Shown: in pieces, positions 1 through 8,802 of the stretch
How positions within the stretch are numbered: the stretch's first letter is position 1
How the letters are laid out: the number at the start of each line of letters is the position of its first letter
From: Smallanthus sonchifolius
Lineage: Eukaryota > Streptophyta > Magnoliopsida > Asterales > Asteraceae
Reading direction: 5' to 3'
Length of the DNA stretch: 64,000 bases
Assembly: GCA_023525975.1 (NCBI GenBank)
Contig: CM042032.1
Span: 37,304,001 to 37,368,000 of the forward strand
Position numbers and translations under genes: made by a program
Notes under the pieces: model-generated
What the model saw: the letters and a program-made list of their open reading frames with translations, nothing else
The model's database searches: none
Told to the model about the DNA's origin: nothing

Positions 1-890
1 TTAAGGAAACTGATAAAATGGAAAGATTGACCAGAATTTATCTCAAAGAGGTTATCTCGAGACATGGAGTGCCAGTCTCCATCATTTCAGATCGAGATAA
101 CCGATTCACCTCTAGGTTCTGGAAATCTCTACAGAAAGCATTGGGTACGAGATTGGATATGAGTACCTCATATCACCCTCAAACCCTAAAGTGAAAGGAC
201 TATTCAAACTTTGGAGGACATGCTTAGAGTTTGTGGGATTGATTTCGGGAACAAATGGGACACTCATCTACCATTGGTTGAGTTCTCCTACAACAACAGT
301 TATCACACTAACATCAAAGTCGCACCTTTTGAAGCACTGTATAAACGAAAGTGCCGATCACCTTTATGTTGGACAGAAGTTAGAGATAGCCAGCTTACTG
401 GACCAGAAATTATACACGAAACAACAGAGAAGATCGTCCAGATTCGGGACAGACTTAAGGTCGCGCGTGATTGTCAGAAGATTTACGCTGACGTGAGACG
501 CAAACAATTGGAATTCTAGGTTGGAGATAAGGTTTTACTCAAAGTCTCACCCTGGAAGGGAGTTATTTGCTTCGGCAAGCATGGTAAGCTAAACCCGAGA
601 TACATCAGACCGTTCGAAATCCTTGCAAGGGTTGGTCCCGTAGCTTACAAGCTTAAGTTGCCTTAAGCACTCAGTGGTGTTCACGACACTTTCCACGTGT
701 CAAATCTGAAGAAGTGCTTATCAGACGAGCCTCAAGTCATACCACTCGAAGAAATCTAGCTCGATGATCAACTCCATTTCGTCGAAGAACCAGTTGAGAT
801 CATGCACCGGGAGGTCAAGAGAATGAAACAGAGTCGCATCCCCATAGTAAAAGTTCGATGGAACTCTAGAAGAGGACCGGAGTTTACTTG
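1..890 (+). pseudogene. Old Ty3/gypsy pol remnant (integrase core to C-terminal end)
   Basis: The plus strand reads as the C-terminal part of a Tekay/Del-type gypsy polyprotein. It has the integrase motif SDRDNRF, then YHPQT, TIQTLEDML, EFSYNNSYHTN, RKCRSPLCW, and the C-terminal LARVGPVAYKLKLP, HDTFHVSNLKKC and VKVRWNSRRGPE blocks. A small frame-changing deletion lies just after YHPQT (about 185-195), and in-frame stops occur near 517, 664 and 757. It is clearly related to the minus-strand pol at 3010-7401 but much more decayed. It ends abruptly at 890 exactly where the LTR of the younger element begins, so it is the target into which that element inserted. Confidence 0.85.
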
Positions 891-2975
891 TGTCACACCC
901 CGCCAAGGCGGAAACGCGAGGCACGACGTTCACTGGTTTCCAAAGCATATGATTACCGCAAACACATACATGATAAATGGATACATAAATGAGTTTAAAG
1001 TTTTACATTACAAAATGTAAAATGAGTTTACAAAACATTAAGATTCCACAAATATGACTCAATTCAATGAGTTATACAAGGGAAATCCTCCTTGAGTAGT
1101 ATCCATCGTGCATGCATGTAATCTACATTGCTAACCTTGAAATCACGTTCAGTTACCTGAAAAACATACTTAAAATCGTCAACACGAGGTTGGTGAGTTC
1201 ACAGGTTTAATCAAATAGTTCTTTGCAAAATTTCATTGTTCGTAAATAGTTTCAGTTGTATGTGATAAACAGAATAAGAATTGTTGACCCATTTGTAAAC
1301 TAGCTAGGAATACAAATAATATGTTCATACATGAGGCGTAACCAAACCATGACATGTGTGAGCCCCTATTAAGCGTTATCAGATTCTATGCGGCCATAAA
1401 TCCTCCAGATTGTGGTTAGCGCGACTAACCATGACCGGGAGACGTCACTCTCCATAGTACTATTCATAGGACCCTAGGCTACAGTTAATGGTTACTATGT
1501 TGTTCCAGGGGACTTTAGCGGCCTCCAATGTGTTGTTCTCATCCCATGTAAACATAAAGTCGTGTCTTATTCTCTTGTTATCCCATAAAATAGTTGAAGT
1601 ATGTTCTTTCCCCAAATATTAGAAAACAGTAAAAAGAAAGGGGCCGTGAAACTCACCTTGAGTTTGTGTATATACTTGTGATAAAACTTGTTGTAGTCAA
1701 CCTTGACTATTCGTACCCTAGATACCAAGGGTAAATTGTTGTTAAGACCAACGTCTTAATTGTAAATTGTTCACCGACCTTGTAAATCTGGTCGTTTTTG
1801 TTTGAATATCTCCTTAGTTGTTCAACACTTGTTTTGTTATAAAAACAGTTTTGAGTTACTGCCCAAATGGGACTGTTGACCAGGTGTCGAAACTTCTTAG
1901 TTTCGATTGGGCATATGTGTATCGAAACTACTTAGTTTCGATGGAGTAGTCAGGTGTCGAAACTTCTTAGTTTCGATTGAGTAAACTGGGTATCGAAACA
2001 ACCTAGTTTCGATTGAGTAAAAGGTATCGAAACTCCCAGTTTCGATTGACCAACAGGTATCGAAACTCCTAGTTTCGATTGAGCGACAGGTATCGAAACT
2101 CCTAGTTTCGATTACTGGACTTCTGTTTGACAGAATCAGTCCTGCATATTTTGTTTTAAAATTTGAATTTGACACACTTTTCTTGTTATCTTACTTGTGT
2201 TTGAACATTTTGCATGTTTGGCTCCGGCTTTTAAGAAAATAATATGAAAATATCGAGTTTTTACCTTTAAAACAGTGGCGATGATGATGAGAGAAAACAG
2301 AGATGATCTTGAATCTTTTGCTAAACCCTTTTCAGAAACACTTGAAAACACTGAATCCTGATGGTTTTTGTCTTAAAACTTGGCTTTGATTTTGAAGATA
2401 AATGGGAAGTTTTCCGTATGAAAATGAGAGAAAAATGAGAATTGTGAAGAAAGTGATTGAAAGTGGTATGGGTTTTATCTGAGTTTCTCTCAGTTATGGC
2501 ATGGGACGAGTGAAGGGGGGGGGTTTCTCTGGCTTTTTCGGCCAAAAAGTCAAGGGGTAAGTGGGTTGGGGGTTTGGGTTAAAATAATCAAGCAAATTGG
2601 ATTTTTGGGTATTTGTTTATTAACTAGAGTTTTAAAGGGGTAGTTTAATTCGGTTTATTTTCCCCACGGTATTATAGTTTTATTCTAAAAATAATTTATT
2701 GACCAACTTAAAATTTGTGTAATATATATATACGCCTGGATATTTAATTTATCCACTATTGATCGTCTTAGTCGGTTTGTACTGGTACTTGCACCGGTAA
2801 TTCCTAGAATTACCCAAGTATGAATTGAGACCATGTACGATCTTTGCTAGACTCTAAAGTCTTTGTTTGTGAAATTAAATAAATCACAAAAATAATTATA
2901 ATGTAAACTCGTTTATTGTAATGTAAACTTGTTCATAATGTGTACGGATATTGACCTGAAATGTCGGGTGTCACA
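891..2975 (-). repeat. 3' LTR of gypsy array (LTR 1)
   Basis: This is a 2085 bp LTR bounded by TGTCACACCC and GGGTGTCACA on the plus strand, giving the standard TG...CA ends. It is the 3' LTR because the element reads right to left. A likely transcribed leader runs leftwards from around 2480. A purine-rich run near 2515-2525 differs in length between the two LTRs. The 1885-2112 stretch holds an array of palindromes (listed separately). Apparent short ORFs here come from that repeat and are not genes. Confidence 0.9.
1885..2112 (-). repeat. Seven tandem palindromes in gypsy LTR 1
   Basis: Seven copies of an inverted repeat of the form TCGAAACTCCTAGTTTCGA, separated by 10-16 bp of variable sequence. 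Each arm is about 8-9 bp around a 3-5 bp centre. A TATA-like stretch (TTTTTATAAC on the minus strand, near 1836-1846) lies about 40 bp downstream in element orientation. The array is repeated almost unchanged at 9796-10024 in LTR 2. Confidence 0.9.
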
Positions 2976-2985
2976 TTCTCCCCAT
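2976..2985 (-). other. Polypurine tract of complete gypsy copy
   Basis: On the minus strand ATGGGGAGAA directly abuts the 3' LTR start TGTGACACCC. This is the expected position and composition of the plus-strand primer site for LTR retrotransposon replication. Confidence 0.8.
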
Positions 2986-3009
2986 GTTAACAGAATTTCG
3001 TCCCAAAAT

Positions 3010-6000
3010 TCAATTTGTGTCACCTTGAACTGGTGTATCCTTAAACAAGGATGGGTATCTTGTTTTCATTTGGTCCTCTCGTTCCCATGTATACTCAGGA
3101 CCACGCTTTGAGTTCCAACGTACTTTAACCAGTTTGATTCGACTACGTCTCAGCTTTTGAACCTTCCAATCTGAAATCTCAATCGGTTCCTCGATGAAGT
3201 GAAGTTTATCATCAATGTGAATTTCGTCAGGTGGTATAATTAGTGTCTCGTCTGATAAACACTTCTTGAGATTTGATACATGAAACGTATCATGTACATT
3301 GTTTAGTTCTTGTGGTAGCTTGAGTTTGTAAGCTACAGGGCCAACCCTAGCCAGTATTTCAAACGGACCAACGTATCTAGGGTTGAGCTTACCACGGTTA
3401 CCAAACCTTGCAACGCCTTTCCATGGTGAGACTTTTAACATTACTCGGTCACCAATTTGAAATTCTAATGGTTTTCGTCTGTTGTCAGCATAGCTCTTTT
3501 GTCTGTCTCGGGCCGCTTTCAAACGGTCCTTAATTTTGAAAATCTTATCAGTGGTTTCCTGGACAATCTCAGGGCCTGTCAAATGTTTTTCACCAACTTC
3601 CGCCCAACATAACGGTGAGCGGCATTTACGACCATATAAAGCTTCAAACGGAGCTGCCTTAATGCTCGTATGGTAGCTGTTATTGTAGGAAAACTCAGCT
3701 AATGGTAAATGAGTATCCCAATTTCCTCCGAAATCCATTACACATGCACGGAGCATATCTTCTAATGTTTGAATGGTCCTTTCGCTTTGACCATCTGTTT
3801 GTGGGTGATATGCCGTGCTCATGTCAAGACGTGTGCCCATGGCTTCTTGTAATGATTTCCAGATTCTAGACACGAATCTGCTATCTCTATCCGAGATAAT
3901 AGAAATTGGCACTCCATGCCTAGCCACAATTTCCTTGATATAAAGCTTTGCAAGTTTCTTGGTTTTATCAGTTTCTTTCATTGGCAGAAAGTGAGCAGAT
4001 TTTGTTAATCGGTCGACAATAACCCATATGGTATCATAACCACTGGATGTCTTGGGTAATTTTGTGATAAAATCCATAGAAATTTGTTCCCATTTCCATT
4101 GGGGAATTTCAGGTTGCTGTAGTAAACCAGACGGTTTCTGATGTTCGGCTTTTACTTTTGAGCACGTTAGGCATTTACTGACATATGTGGCAATATCTCC
4201 TTTCATATTGGGCCACCAATATAATTCTTTTAGATCCTTATACATCTTATCTGAACCTGGGTGAATGGAGTACCTGGACTTGTGGGCTTCGTCCATAACT
4301 AACTCCCGTAAGTTACCAAAACGTGTCACCCAAATTCTATTCATGAAGTATAAAGTGTTATCTGACTTTGGCTCCAATTGCTTTATCATTCCTCGTAAAG
4401 CTTCATTCTGAATGTTTTCTTCTTTGATTGCCTCATGTTGTGCCATCCGAATTTGAGTAGTAAGATTCGTATGAATTGTCAATCCTAAGGCACGAACACG
4501 AAGAGTTTTAACTCGTTCTTTGCGACTTAAAGCGTCCGCTACGACATTGGCTTTCCCGGGATGGTACTTGATATCACAATCATAATCGTTTAGTAGTTCT
4601 ACCCAACGACGTTGTCTCATGTTAAGTTCCTTTTGATCAAAGATATGCTGGAGACTCTTGTGATCAGTAAAGATAGTACATCTTGTACCGTAAAGGTAAT
4701 GTCTCCAAATTTTGAGCGCAAACACAACTGCACCCAATTCCAAGTCGTGGGTAGTATAATTCTTTTTGTGCACTTTTAGTTGTCGTGAGGCATATGCGAT
4801 GACTTTGTCTCTTTGCATTAACACACAACCCAGTCCTTGGTGTGATGCATCGCAGTATACGACAAAATTGTCGATTCCCTCAGGAAGGGATAGAATTGGT
4901 GCACTACACAGCTTCTGCTTTAGTAATTGAAAAGCTGACTCTTGCTTGTCATTCCAATCATACTTCTTTTCTTTCTGGGTTAATGTGGTTAAAGGCAAGG
5001 CTATTTTTGAAAAATTCTCGATGAATCGTCTGTAATAGCCGGCCAAACCTAAAAATTGACGTACTTCTGTCGGAGTCTTTGGTGCTTCCCAGTTTTTGAT
5101 CGCTTCAATTTTTGATGGATCAACGTGAATTCCTTCCTTGTTGATGACATGTCCAAGAAAATGCACTTCTCGGATCCAAAACTCACACTTAGAGAATTTA
5201 GCGTAAAGTTTCTCGTTTCTGAGTAGTTCTAAGATTACTTTCAGGTGATGTTCATGATCCTCCTTAGTTCGTGAATATATTAATATGTCATCGATGAATA
5301 CAATCACGAATTTATCCAAGTATGGCTTGCACACGCGGTTCATGAGATCCATGAAGACAGCTGGTGCGTTCGTCAAACCAAATGGCATAACTAGGAACTC
5401 GTAGTGACCGTAACGAGTCCTAAATGCTGTCTTTGGTACATCTTCTTCTTGGATTCTTAATTGATGATACCCTGAACGTAGATCAATTTTTGAATAGAAG
5501 CTAGAACCTTGTAGTTGATCGAACAAATCGTCTATTCGAGGAAGTGGGTATCGGTTCTTGATTGTAAGCTTGTTTAATTCTCGGTAATCAATACACATCC
5601 TAAAGGTTCCATCCTTTTTCTTTACAAATAGGACCGGAGCTCCCCAAGGTGAGAAACTCGGTCTTATGAAACCTTTATCAAGCAACTCTTGTAGTTGATT
5701 TGATAATTCTTGCATTTCAGAAGGTGCTAATCGATACGGCGATCGCGCAATCGGTGCGGATCCTGGTACCAAATCGATTCGGAATTCGACTTGCCTCGGT
5801 GGTGGTAATCCAGGTAAGTCTTCAGGAAAAACTTCAGGATAATCCTTAACGATTGGTATATCCTCAAGTCGACGTTCCTCGGGTTTCTTCTCGACGACGT
5901 GAGCCAGGAATACGTAATAGCCTTTACGTAGATACTTACGAGTTTTCATGCAGTTTATCATCCTTAATGTTACTCCACTCTTCTCACCTTGAATCGAAAG

Positions 6001-7401
6001 AACTTCTCCGTTTGAGAGTGGGATTTGGACAATCTTCTCAAAACAAACAATCTCGGCATGATTCTTTGACAACCAATCCATGCCAATAACAACGTCAAAG
6101 CTTCCTAAATCAACAGGTAGTAAGTCTATACTAAATGTGTGGTTCTTAAAACATAAGGTACAATCCTGAATGACTTCTCCAGTTTTAATTAATTTCCCGT
6201 TCGCTAATTCAATTGTATACTTTTGTTCTAGTTTGCTGGGCTTAATACCGAGTAGGGACTTAAAGTCATTTGACACAAAACTCAAATCAGCACCCGTATC
6301 GAAAAGTATAGAGGCATAGTGATTATTTATCGGGTACGTACCAGTGACAATGTTTGGATCTTGTCGTGCGTCACCAGCCCCCATCACAAATGCTCTTCCA
6401 CGGGCCTGATTGTCGTTTCGGTTCTTCAACTTTGGACAGTCTTTTCTGAAGTGCTTTGGATCTCCACACTCAAAGCATCCTTGATTCATCCTTTCTGTTC
6501 CTGGGTTGACTTTTCCTGCTACTTGATTTATCTTGTTAGGGTTCGCATTGCTCCTACAGTCAAGGGCTAGATGTCCATACTTTTTACATTTTCCACATTG
6601 GGTACACTTCCCACTGTGATGATATCCACAATTGTCACACCTTGGTCGTGCTCCAAGGTATCCTTTTTGTTCCACAGTGTTGGCGACAAAGGCTTTCATA
6701 GTTTCAGGTCTCTTGTAAATTTGATTCTTGTTTTGATTAATTGGTTTTCCAAACCATTTCCTCTTTTCTCCAGATTTCCCTCCTTCGGTCTCCTTCTTTT
6801 CAAACAAACCATCACGTACAGCATTATCCCTTAGCTTGAAAGCTAAAGTTATGGCGCTCTTGGCATCCATAGGGTTCGATGAAGTCACCAGACTTCGGAT
6901 TTGAGGTGCGAGACCCCACAAGTATCTTTCAACCTTCTTGTATTCTGGGGTAACCATGTGTGGAACCAAGATTGCTAACTCATTGAATCGGTCAGTGTAG
7001 CCAGCAACATCATCTCCTGTCATTTGCAAGTTCCACATTTCAGATTCGATCTTTTGCAACTCATTTCGAGGACAGTACTCCTCGATCATCATGGCTTTCA
7101 GGTCTTCCCATGACAACTCATATGCTGTCTGCCTTCCCAAAGTCTTTACTTGTGAATTCCACCAAGTTAAAGCTTTATCAGTGAGTGAGCATGTAGAATA
7201 CTTCACCATGCAGTCAGCGGTGCATTCACTGATATCAATCACTGATTCCATCTTCTCTATCCATCTCATTAGCCCAACTGCACCCTCGGTGCCATTGAAG
7301 TTACGGGGTTTGCAAGATAGAAAGGCCTTGTAGGAGCACTTTCTATTTGGAGCATCTGTAGAATTACAAGTCATAACGGCAATAATTCGGATCATGACCA
7401 T
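3010..7401 (-). CDS. Ty3/gypsy Gag-Pol polyprotein (Tekay/Del lineage)
   Basis: This is a 1463-codon ORF covering most of gag and all of pol. The retrotransposon gag domain (WWNSQV, EYCPRNE) occupies about residues 70-200, followed by zinc knuckles near 255-285 (CGKCKKYGHLALDC) and 309-322 (CFECGDPKHFRKDC). The protease has DTG at 368-370. The reverse transcriptase spans about 540-760 with FIDD at 702-705. RNase H has YCDASHQG near 849. The integrase has a zinc-binding HHCC region near 1040-1085, D1110 and D1171, and E1207 (36 residues after D1171). A chromodomain-like C-terminus includes KLVKVRWNSKRGPEYTW. All catalytic motifs look intact. The true gag start is upstream at 7638, separated by one in-frame stop, so this ORF opens at an internal Met. 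The RT resembles the Tekay/Del chromovirus lineage. Confidence 0.9.
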   Translation of the reverse strand: MVMIRIIAVMTCNSTDAPNRKCSYKAFLSCKPRNFNGTEGAVGLMRWIEKMESVIDISECTADCMVKYSTCSLTDKALTWWNSQVKTLGRQTAYELSWEDLKAMMIEEYCPRNELQKIESEMWNLQMTGDDVAGYTDRFNELAILVPHMVTPEYKKVERYLWGLAPQIRSLVTSSNPMDAKSAITLAFKLRDNAVRDGLFEKKETEGGKSGEKRKWFGKPINQNKNQIYKRPETMKAFVANTVEQKGYLGARPRCDNCGYHHSGKCTQCGKCKKYGHLALDCRSNANPNKINQVAGKVNPGTERMNQGCFECGDPKHFRKDCPKLKNRNDNQARGRAFVMGAGDARQDPNIVTGTYPINNHYASILFDTGADLSFVSNDFKSLLGIKPSKLEQKYTIELANGKLIKTGEVIQDCTLCFKNHTFSIDLLPVDLGSFDVVIGMDWLSKNHAEIVCFEKIVQIPLSNGEVLSIQGEKSGVTLRMINCMKTRKYLRKGYYVFLAHVVEKKPEERRLEDIPIVKDYPEVFPEDLPGLPPPRQVEFRIDLVPGSAPIARSPYRLAPSEMQELSNQLQELLDKGFIRPSFSPWGAPVLFVKKKDGTFRMCIDYRELNKLTIKNRYPLPRIDDLFDQLQGSSFYSKIDLRSGYHQLRIQEEDVPKTAFRTRYGHYEFLVMPFGLTNAPAVFMDLMNRVCKPYLDKFVIVFIDDILIYSRTKEDHEHHLKVILELLRNEKLYAKFSKCEFWIREVHFLGHVINKEGIHVDPSKIEAIKNWEAPKTPTEVRQFLGLAGYYRRFIENFSKIALPLTTLTQKEKKYDWNDKQESAFQLLKQKLCSAPILSLPEGIDNFVVYCDASHQGLGCVLMQRDKVIAYASRQLKVHKKNYTTHDLELGAVVFALKIWRHYLYGTRCTIFTDHKSLQHIFDQKELNMRQRRWVELLNDYDCDIKYHPGKANVVADALSRKERVKTLRVRALGLTIHTNLTTQIRMAQHEAIKEENIQNEALRGMIKQLEPKSDNTLYFMNRIWVTRFGNLRELVMDEAHKSRYSIHPGSDKMYKDLKELYWWPNMKGDIATYVSKCLTCSKVKAEHQKPSGLLQQPEIPQWKWEQISMDFITKLPKTSSGYDTIWVIVDRLTKSAHFLPMKETDKTKKLAKLYIKEIVARHGVPISIISDRDSRFVSRIWKSLQEAMGTRLDMSTAYHPQTDGQSERTIQTLEDMLRACVMDFGGNWDTHLPLAEFSYNNSYHTSIKAAPFEALYGRKCRSPLCWAEVGEKHLTGPEIVQETTDKIFKIKDRLKAARDRQKSYADNRRKPLEFQIGDRVMLKVSPWKGVARFGNRGKLNPRYVGPFEILARVGPVAYKLKLPQELNNVHDTFHVSNLKKCLSDETLIIPPDEIHIDDKLHFIEEPIEISDWKVQKLRRSRIKLVKVRWNSKRGPEYTWEREDQMKTRYPSLFKDTPVQGDTN

Positions 7402-7404
7402 GTG

Positions 7405-7638
7405 TTACGGCTTATTTATTCTATTACCTCCGGAACCTCCGGAACCTCCAGCTGTACCGCTTCCTCCTGCACCTCCTGCACCGGTACCACTGTCGTTTCC
7501 TCCTCCACTATTTCGATTCGCCTCATACTGTTGCATGGCAGCAGCTACTCGCTGTGCTATAAGTTGTTCCACATTTGGAGAAATTGTCTCGTTGTTGTCT
7601 CCAGTAGTGTTACGGGTTGTCCTACGCTTAGGTGCCAT
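7405..7638 (-). CDS. N-terminal Gag segment, ended by an in-frame TAA
   Basis: This is a 77-codon ORF starting MAPKRRTTRN. It has a short coiled-coil-like stretch (VEQLIAQRVAAAMQQYEA) and a glycine/serine-rich tail, and ends at TAA (7405-7407). The codons after the TAA continue in the same frame into the long Gag-Pol ORF with only one other codon before its first Met. It is therefore best read as the N-terminus of Gag cut off by a single nonsense codon. Deliberate stop-codon readthrough is possible but unsupported. The truncated second copy lacks this region, so no comparison can be made inside the window. Confidence 0.7.
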   Translation of the reverse strand: MAPKRRTTRNTTGDNNETISPNVEQLIAQRVAAAMQQYEANRNSGGGNDSGTGAGGAGGSGTAGGSGGSGGNRINKP

Positions 7639-7665
7639 GACGTTCTTTCTAATCGTGTCAATTAA

Positions 7666-7896
7666 AAAGAAACAACATTATATAAAAATAATGATAGATC
7701 ATGACATAAGGATACAACAACATCAAACGTAAACAACTATCATTACAACATAAACCATTACATACATAGTCAAAACATACATAGTACATTGTTCCCAAAA
7801 GATAAGGATACAAAAAGGATGGGTTCACATGACCTCATCAGTACTAAAGTTTTAAACTACTTAATGTACTACGGGCACAACCCGCCCGTAATAGGT
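7666..7896. other. Spacer between upstream ORF and gag
   Basis: About 230 bp of AT-rich leader lies between the end of the extra ORF at 7897 and the gag start at 7638. No gene, hairpin or repeat is apparent by eye. Confidence 0.5.
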
Positions 7897-8655
7897 TTAA
7901 AAGAAGAAGTGAGAGTACAATCCAATCATCATGGCAAGTCCCACCATGACAAAGCTAGCTCTCGCCACAAATTCTGCAGCCAACATCCTTTCTTCCAGCG
8001 CCTCCACCATGTCTCGGACCGTGACAGTGAACTGCCAGTCCATGTCAGCTCTCAACTCTAGATAGTTTGTGGCACCCTGTATGTCTCGGGTGTGGTCTTC
8101 CAGAGTCTGAACTCGAGATCCGAGTCCTTGACGAAGTCGCGTGGCTGCAACCCCCTGTGCCCGGATGGCATCTAGGAGATCATCAAGACGCTCCTCATGC
8201 GTACGAACGCGTGCTACTAGTGTAGGCACTGTGAGCTCTATGGCTTCCCCAGTGTGGGGTAGGGGTGTTGGGGAGTTAGAAGACTCTCCAATCTCAAAGG
8301 TAGATGGGATGCTCTCCATATCCCTCCATCGGGCCAGAGTACGTGGCATCCAACGGATAGTTCCCACAGTCGGGTGGTAGCAGGGTCTTTGCCTAGGTGG
8401 TTCTTCACCAGCCTCCAAGTCTTCTGGGTCACGGGCTGCTAGATTCCTTTTGTGTGGAAGTCGAAACTTCTTCTTAGCACTTTGCACCTTAACTGGTCCT
8501 CCGCTTTTCTTTCGGTAGACGATAGGCGGTTTTCCCAAGGCGACTTTAGGTGGTGTGGAGCTACGGGTTTGTACTCGATTTTTGGGATGTGAGGCGGAAC
8601 GTTCCTCTTTTGATTCAGTGTCAGAGACGGGATCAGAATGTGAATGTGACGACAT
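7897..8655 (-). CDS. Extra ORF between primer binding site and gag, function unknown
   Basis: This is a 252-residue ORF on the same strand as gag-pol, starting at MSSHSHSDPVSD; the frame stays open upstream to 8700. The N-terminus is acidic and serine-rich. A basic part follows (PIVYRKKSGG, KKKFRLPHKRNLAARDPEDL) with a conserved-looking GTIRWMPRTLARWRDM. Next is a helical, heptad-like region (HEERLDDLLDAIRAQG, RVQTLEDHTRDI, MVEALEERML). A hydrophobic C-terminus (MVGLAMMIGLYSHFFF) could be a membrane tail. It lies within the first kilobase after the PBS, so it would be the first ORF on a full-length transcript. Related gypsy elements of Asteraceae appear to encode comparable coiled-coil leaders in this position; that is recollection and was not tested. 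It is not recognisable as gag, pol or env. Confidence 0.65.
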   Translation of the reverse strand: MSSHSHSDPVSDTESKEERSASHPKNRVQTRSSTPPKVALGKPPIVYRKKSGGPVKVQSAKKKFRLPHKRNLAARDPEDLEAGEEPPRQRPCYHPTVGTIRWMPRTLARWRDMESIPSTFEIGESSNSPTPLPHTGEAIELTVPTLVARVRTHEERLDDLLDAIRAQGVAATRLRQGLGSRVQTLEDHTRDIQGATNYLELRADMDWQFTVTVRDMVEALEERMLAAEFVARASFVMVGLAMMIGLYSHFFF

Positions 8656-8785
8656 GCTTATGACTACAATATCCATATGACAAAATGACTGGTTATACAA
8701 TGCTTATGCAATGAAAACGTTTTAGTGAGTCATTTAAATTATAGACTAGGTTCCAATTTAGATTCCTAGTTCGCTATAATCAATG

Positions 8786-8797
8786 GCTCTGATACCA
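8786..8797 (-). other. Primer binding site (initiator tRNA-Met type)
   Basis: The minus strand reads TGGTATCAGAGC, complementary to the 3' end of plant initiator Met tRNA. It starts 5 bp inside the 5' LTR boundary at 8803. This fixes the element orientation and identifies 8803-10885 as the 5' LTR. Confidence 0.88.
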
Positions 8798-8802
8798 ATT
8801 TC

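Noticed and set aside
1885..2112. Regular repeats with spacers resembling a CRISPR array
   Set aside because: Units are palindromes with very short spacers inside a plant LTR, and they recur in both LTRs. No cas genes and the wrong kind of genome.
1897..2175. Minus-strand ORF of 92 codons with repeated SIET-like peptides
   Set aside because: It is merely the translation of the LTR palindromes; the same ORF recurs at 9809-10087.
8786..8797. tRNA-like GCTCTGATACCA strings as tRNA genes (also 29110, 29375, 36459)
   Set aside because: Only the 3' terminal 12 bases are present, next to LTR borders. These are primer binding sites.
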